NCBI RefSeq assembly: GCF_019059575.1
Contig: NW_024881536.1
Location: forward strand, 868,001 to 932,000
Direction of reading: 5' to 3'
Length of the DNA: 64,000 nt
From: Amphibalanus amphitrite
Lineage: Eukaryota > Arthropoda > Thecostraca > Balanomorpha > Balanidae
The notes beneath the pieces are model-generated. The model was not told where the DNA came from. It saw only the letters and a program-made list of their open reading frames with translations, and did not search any database. A program made the position numbers and the translations under genes. Below are positions 63,199 through 64,000 of the stretch, piece by piece; positions within the stretch are counted from its first letter, which is position 1, and each line of letters begins with the position of its first letter.

Positions 63199-63808
63199 CT
63201 CTCTCATTCACTCACCCCTCACTCACTCACACACTCACTCTCTCACTCACTCACTCTCTCATAAACTTATACACTCACTCACTTATCTCTACCCTTTGTT
63301 TCACATGTTTACTCTACCACGCACACGCACACGTACACATGCACCTAACTGACTTGCCCGACTCACGACTGGTTGACTGAAATCGAGCTAAGAACAGCGG
63401 CAATGTTTTTCAATATGATTATAATGTCAATGTTTACTGCAACCGGGTGTTGATGATGTATGCGGCTGATGTTGAGATGAGATTTATTGACCTTGTTGTA
63501 CCTATGATATATTGTGTGCATGTCATGTTGTAGCGTACGTAATGATACATTGTTGTACATTATTTACTTGCCATGTGCAATGTACCACACTATTTGCAAC
63601 GTATTGCAATACGTTTAAAAAAGTGAGCTGCTATGAGGATGCCTGGAACAATATGATTGTGCTCTAGCTTTTGAAAATCAAAAACATGTTAATTTATTCA
63701 AACTTGATGATGGCGTAATGCCGAAAGCTTGTTTTACTGTTTTAGATATTTATTTTGCCTAAAATAAAAACACTTTGACATGCGTGAGATCATTTCAAGC
63801 CTCGTTAT
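62888..63808 (+). repeat. right arm of 2.1-kb palindrome (Penelope-like 3' part)
   Basis: Plus-strand copy: the end of the GIY-YIG frame, stop at 63144, a (CA)n tract (63152-63194), CACT repeats, AT-rich 3' untranslated DNA with AAATAAA-like signals (about 63768), and the terminus CTCGTTAT at 63808 directly before the 13-bp duplication. The 251-bp centre (62637-62887) is present only in this copy's sense. Confidence 0.95.
63701..63731 (+). ncRNA. hammerhead-like core motif in Penelope-like 3' region
   Basis: The sequence TTGATGA, a GGC/GCC mini-stem, then GAAA resembles the CUGAUGA-stem II-GAAA core of hammerhead ribozymes. Those are known from Penelope-like elements. The first core base is U, not C, and a clear cleavage triplet with helix III was not found. 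It may be a decayed or non-functional remnant. The inverse copy is at 61793-61823. Confidence 0.25.
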
Positions 63809-64000
63809 ATCCATCATATAAGGCCTACAAGAGTGTCGGATTCATGTAGGGGTCAGTCAAGCATAGGTCAGGGTCAAGGTCAGGTCAACCGGGTAGGCAC
63901 ATACCTATCCCCGAATATCAAAACTGATATTCGCAGCCCGTGACACATGTTTTATGGGTAATTTTGGGCGTAGAACACGAATATGACATTCATTCTATCA

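Larger units (their letters stand above)
60775..63808. mobile_element. chimeric Penelope-like retroelement insertion, 3.03 kb
   Basis: A 13-bp direct repeat, ATCCATCATATAA, lies immediately outside (60762-60774 and 63809-63821). This makes everything between one insertion event or a later-modified single insertion. From left to right it holds about 43 bp of AT-rich sequence, an inverted GAGCGAGCG modular repeat (60818-61715), an inverted Penelope-like 3' part (61716-62636), a 251-bp centre, and a plus-strand Penelope-like 3' part ending at 63808. Variable-length TSDs, 5' truncation and inverted partial copies are known for Penelope-like elements. The attached modular repeat is unusual. Confidence 0.82.
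60470..64000 (+). mobile_element. GGTCA-rich TTAA element (copy b type), interrupted and cut by window end
   Basis: Starts TTAA (60470-60473) then CCCGGCAGTTGCTGGGG, close to copy b. A G14 tract with a CGTTAAACGCCCCC hairpin follows (about 60516-60542), then an AGGTCA cluster. At 60774 it is broken by the Penelope-like insertion. It resumes at 63822 with an AGGGTCAAGGTCAGGTCA cluster and runs past 64000. Its right end is not visible. Confidence 0.8.

Overview
The window is 64 kb of eukaryotic, very probably invertebrate, non-coding DNA. It holds long CT/GA microsatellites, many GC-rich minisatellites, CpG-rich patches, and stacked cut-and-paste transposons plus a Penelope-like retroelement. 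Nothing looks bacterial: there are no operons, no dense long ORFs and no RNA operon. An aquatic arthropod or other marine invertebrate is a guess from texture only. I recognise no host exon. Almost every long open frame comes from a tandem repeat (CT/GA, or a period divisible by three).

Transposon boundaries were read from terminal inverted repeats (TIRs) plus target-site duplications (TSDs). Six hAT-type elements have exact 8-bp TSDs: 6110-8447, 12223-14027, 33516-36764, 38551-40477, 50375-50928 and 56230-57952. The first four are non-autonomous and filled with 20-35 bp minisatellite arrays; the last split a GA microsatellite. A second large group uses TTAA targets. It includes a GGTCA-rich family with ends TTAACCC...GGGTTAA at 17047, 20346, 33636, 41700, 42996, 43952, 48948 and about 60470, with a diverged partial relative at 59944. 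It also includes an unrelated TTAACCCTCT element at 23632-25878 and two short TTAA MITEs at 14620 and 59387. A further element (16622-18997) has termini starting CACAGTG and a 5-bp TSD, a combination reminiscent of Transib/RAG-type transposons. A 740-bp element (27320-28059) has CATGG ends and a 7-bp TSD, and a small TA-flanked MITE lies at 52665-52849.

The right end (59387-64000) is a multi-level nest. A TTAA element at 59944 is interrupted at 60470 by a second TTAA element. That one is interrupted by a 3.03-kb insertion (60775-63808) bounded by a 13-bp TSD. The insertion joins a GAGCGAGCG-type modular repeat to two head-to-head copies of a Penelope-like element. The two 921-bp arms are nearly identical, and the plus-strand copy retains a recognisable Cys-rich plus GIY-YIG endonuclease C-terminus (62662-63144). 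This is the only convincing protein-coding homology in the window, and it is a 5'-truncated fragment.

Between the elements lie stretches of unassigned, often GC-rich intergenic or intronic DNA with more minisatellites (3.0, 9.0, 11.1, 47.3, 48.1 and 53 kb). No system of cooperating genes is visible. The interest lies in the transposon biology: minisatellite-bearing hAT elements, a repeat family spreading AGGTCA and TGACGTCA sites, the RSS-like element, and the chimeric Penelope palindrome.
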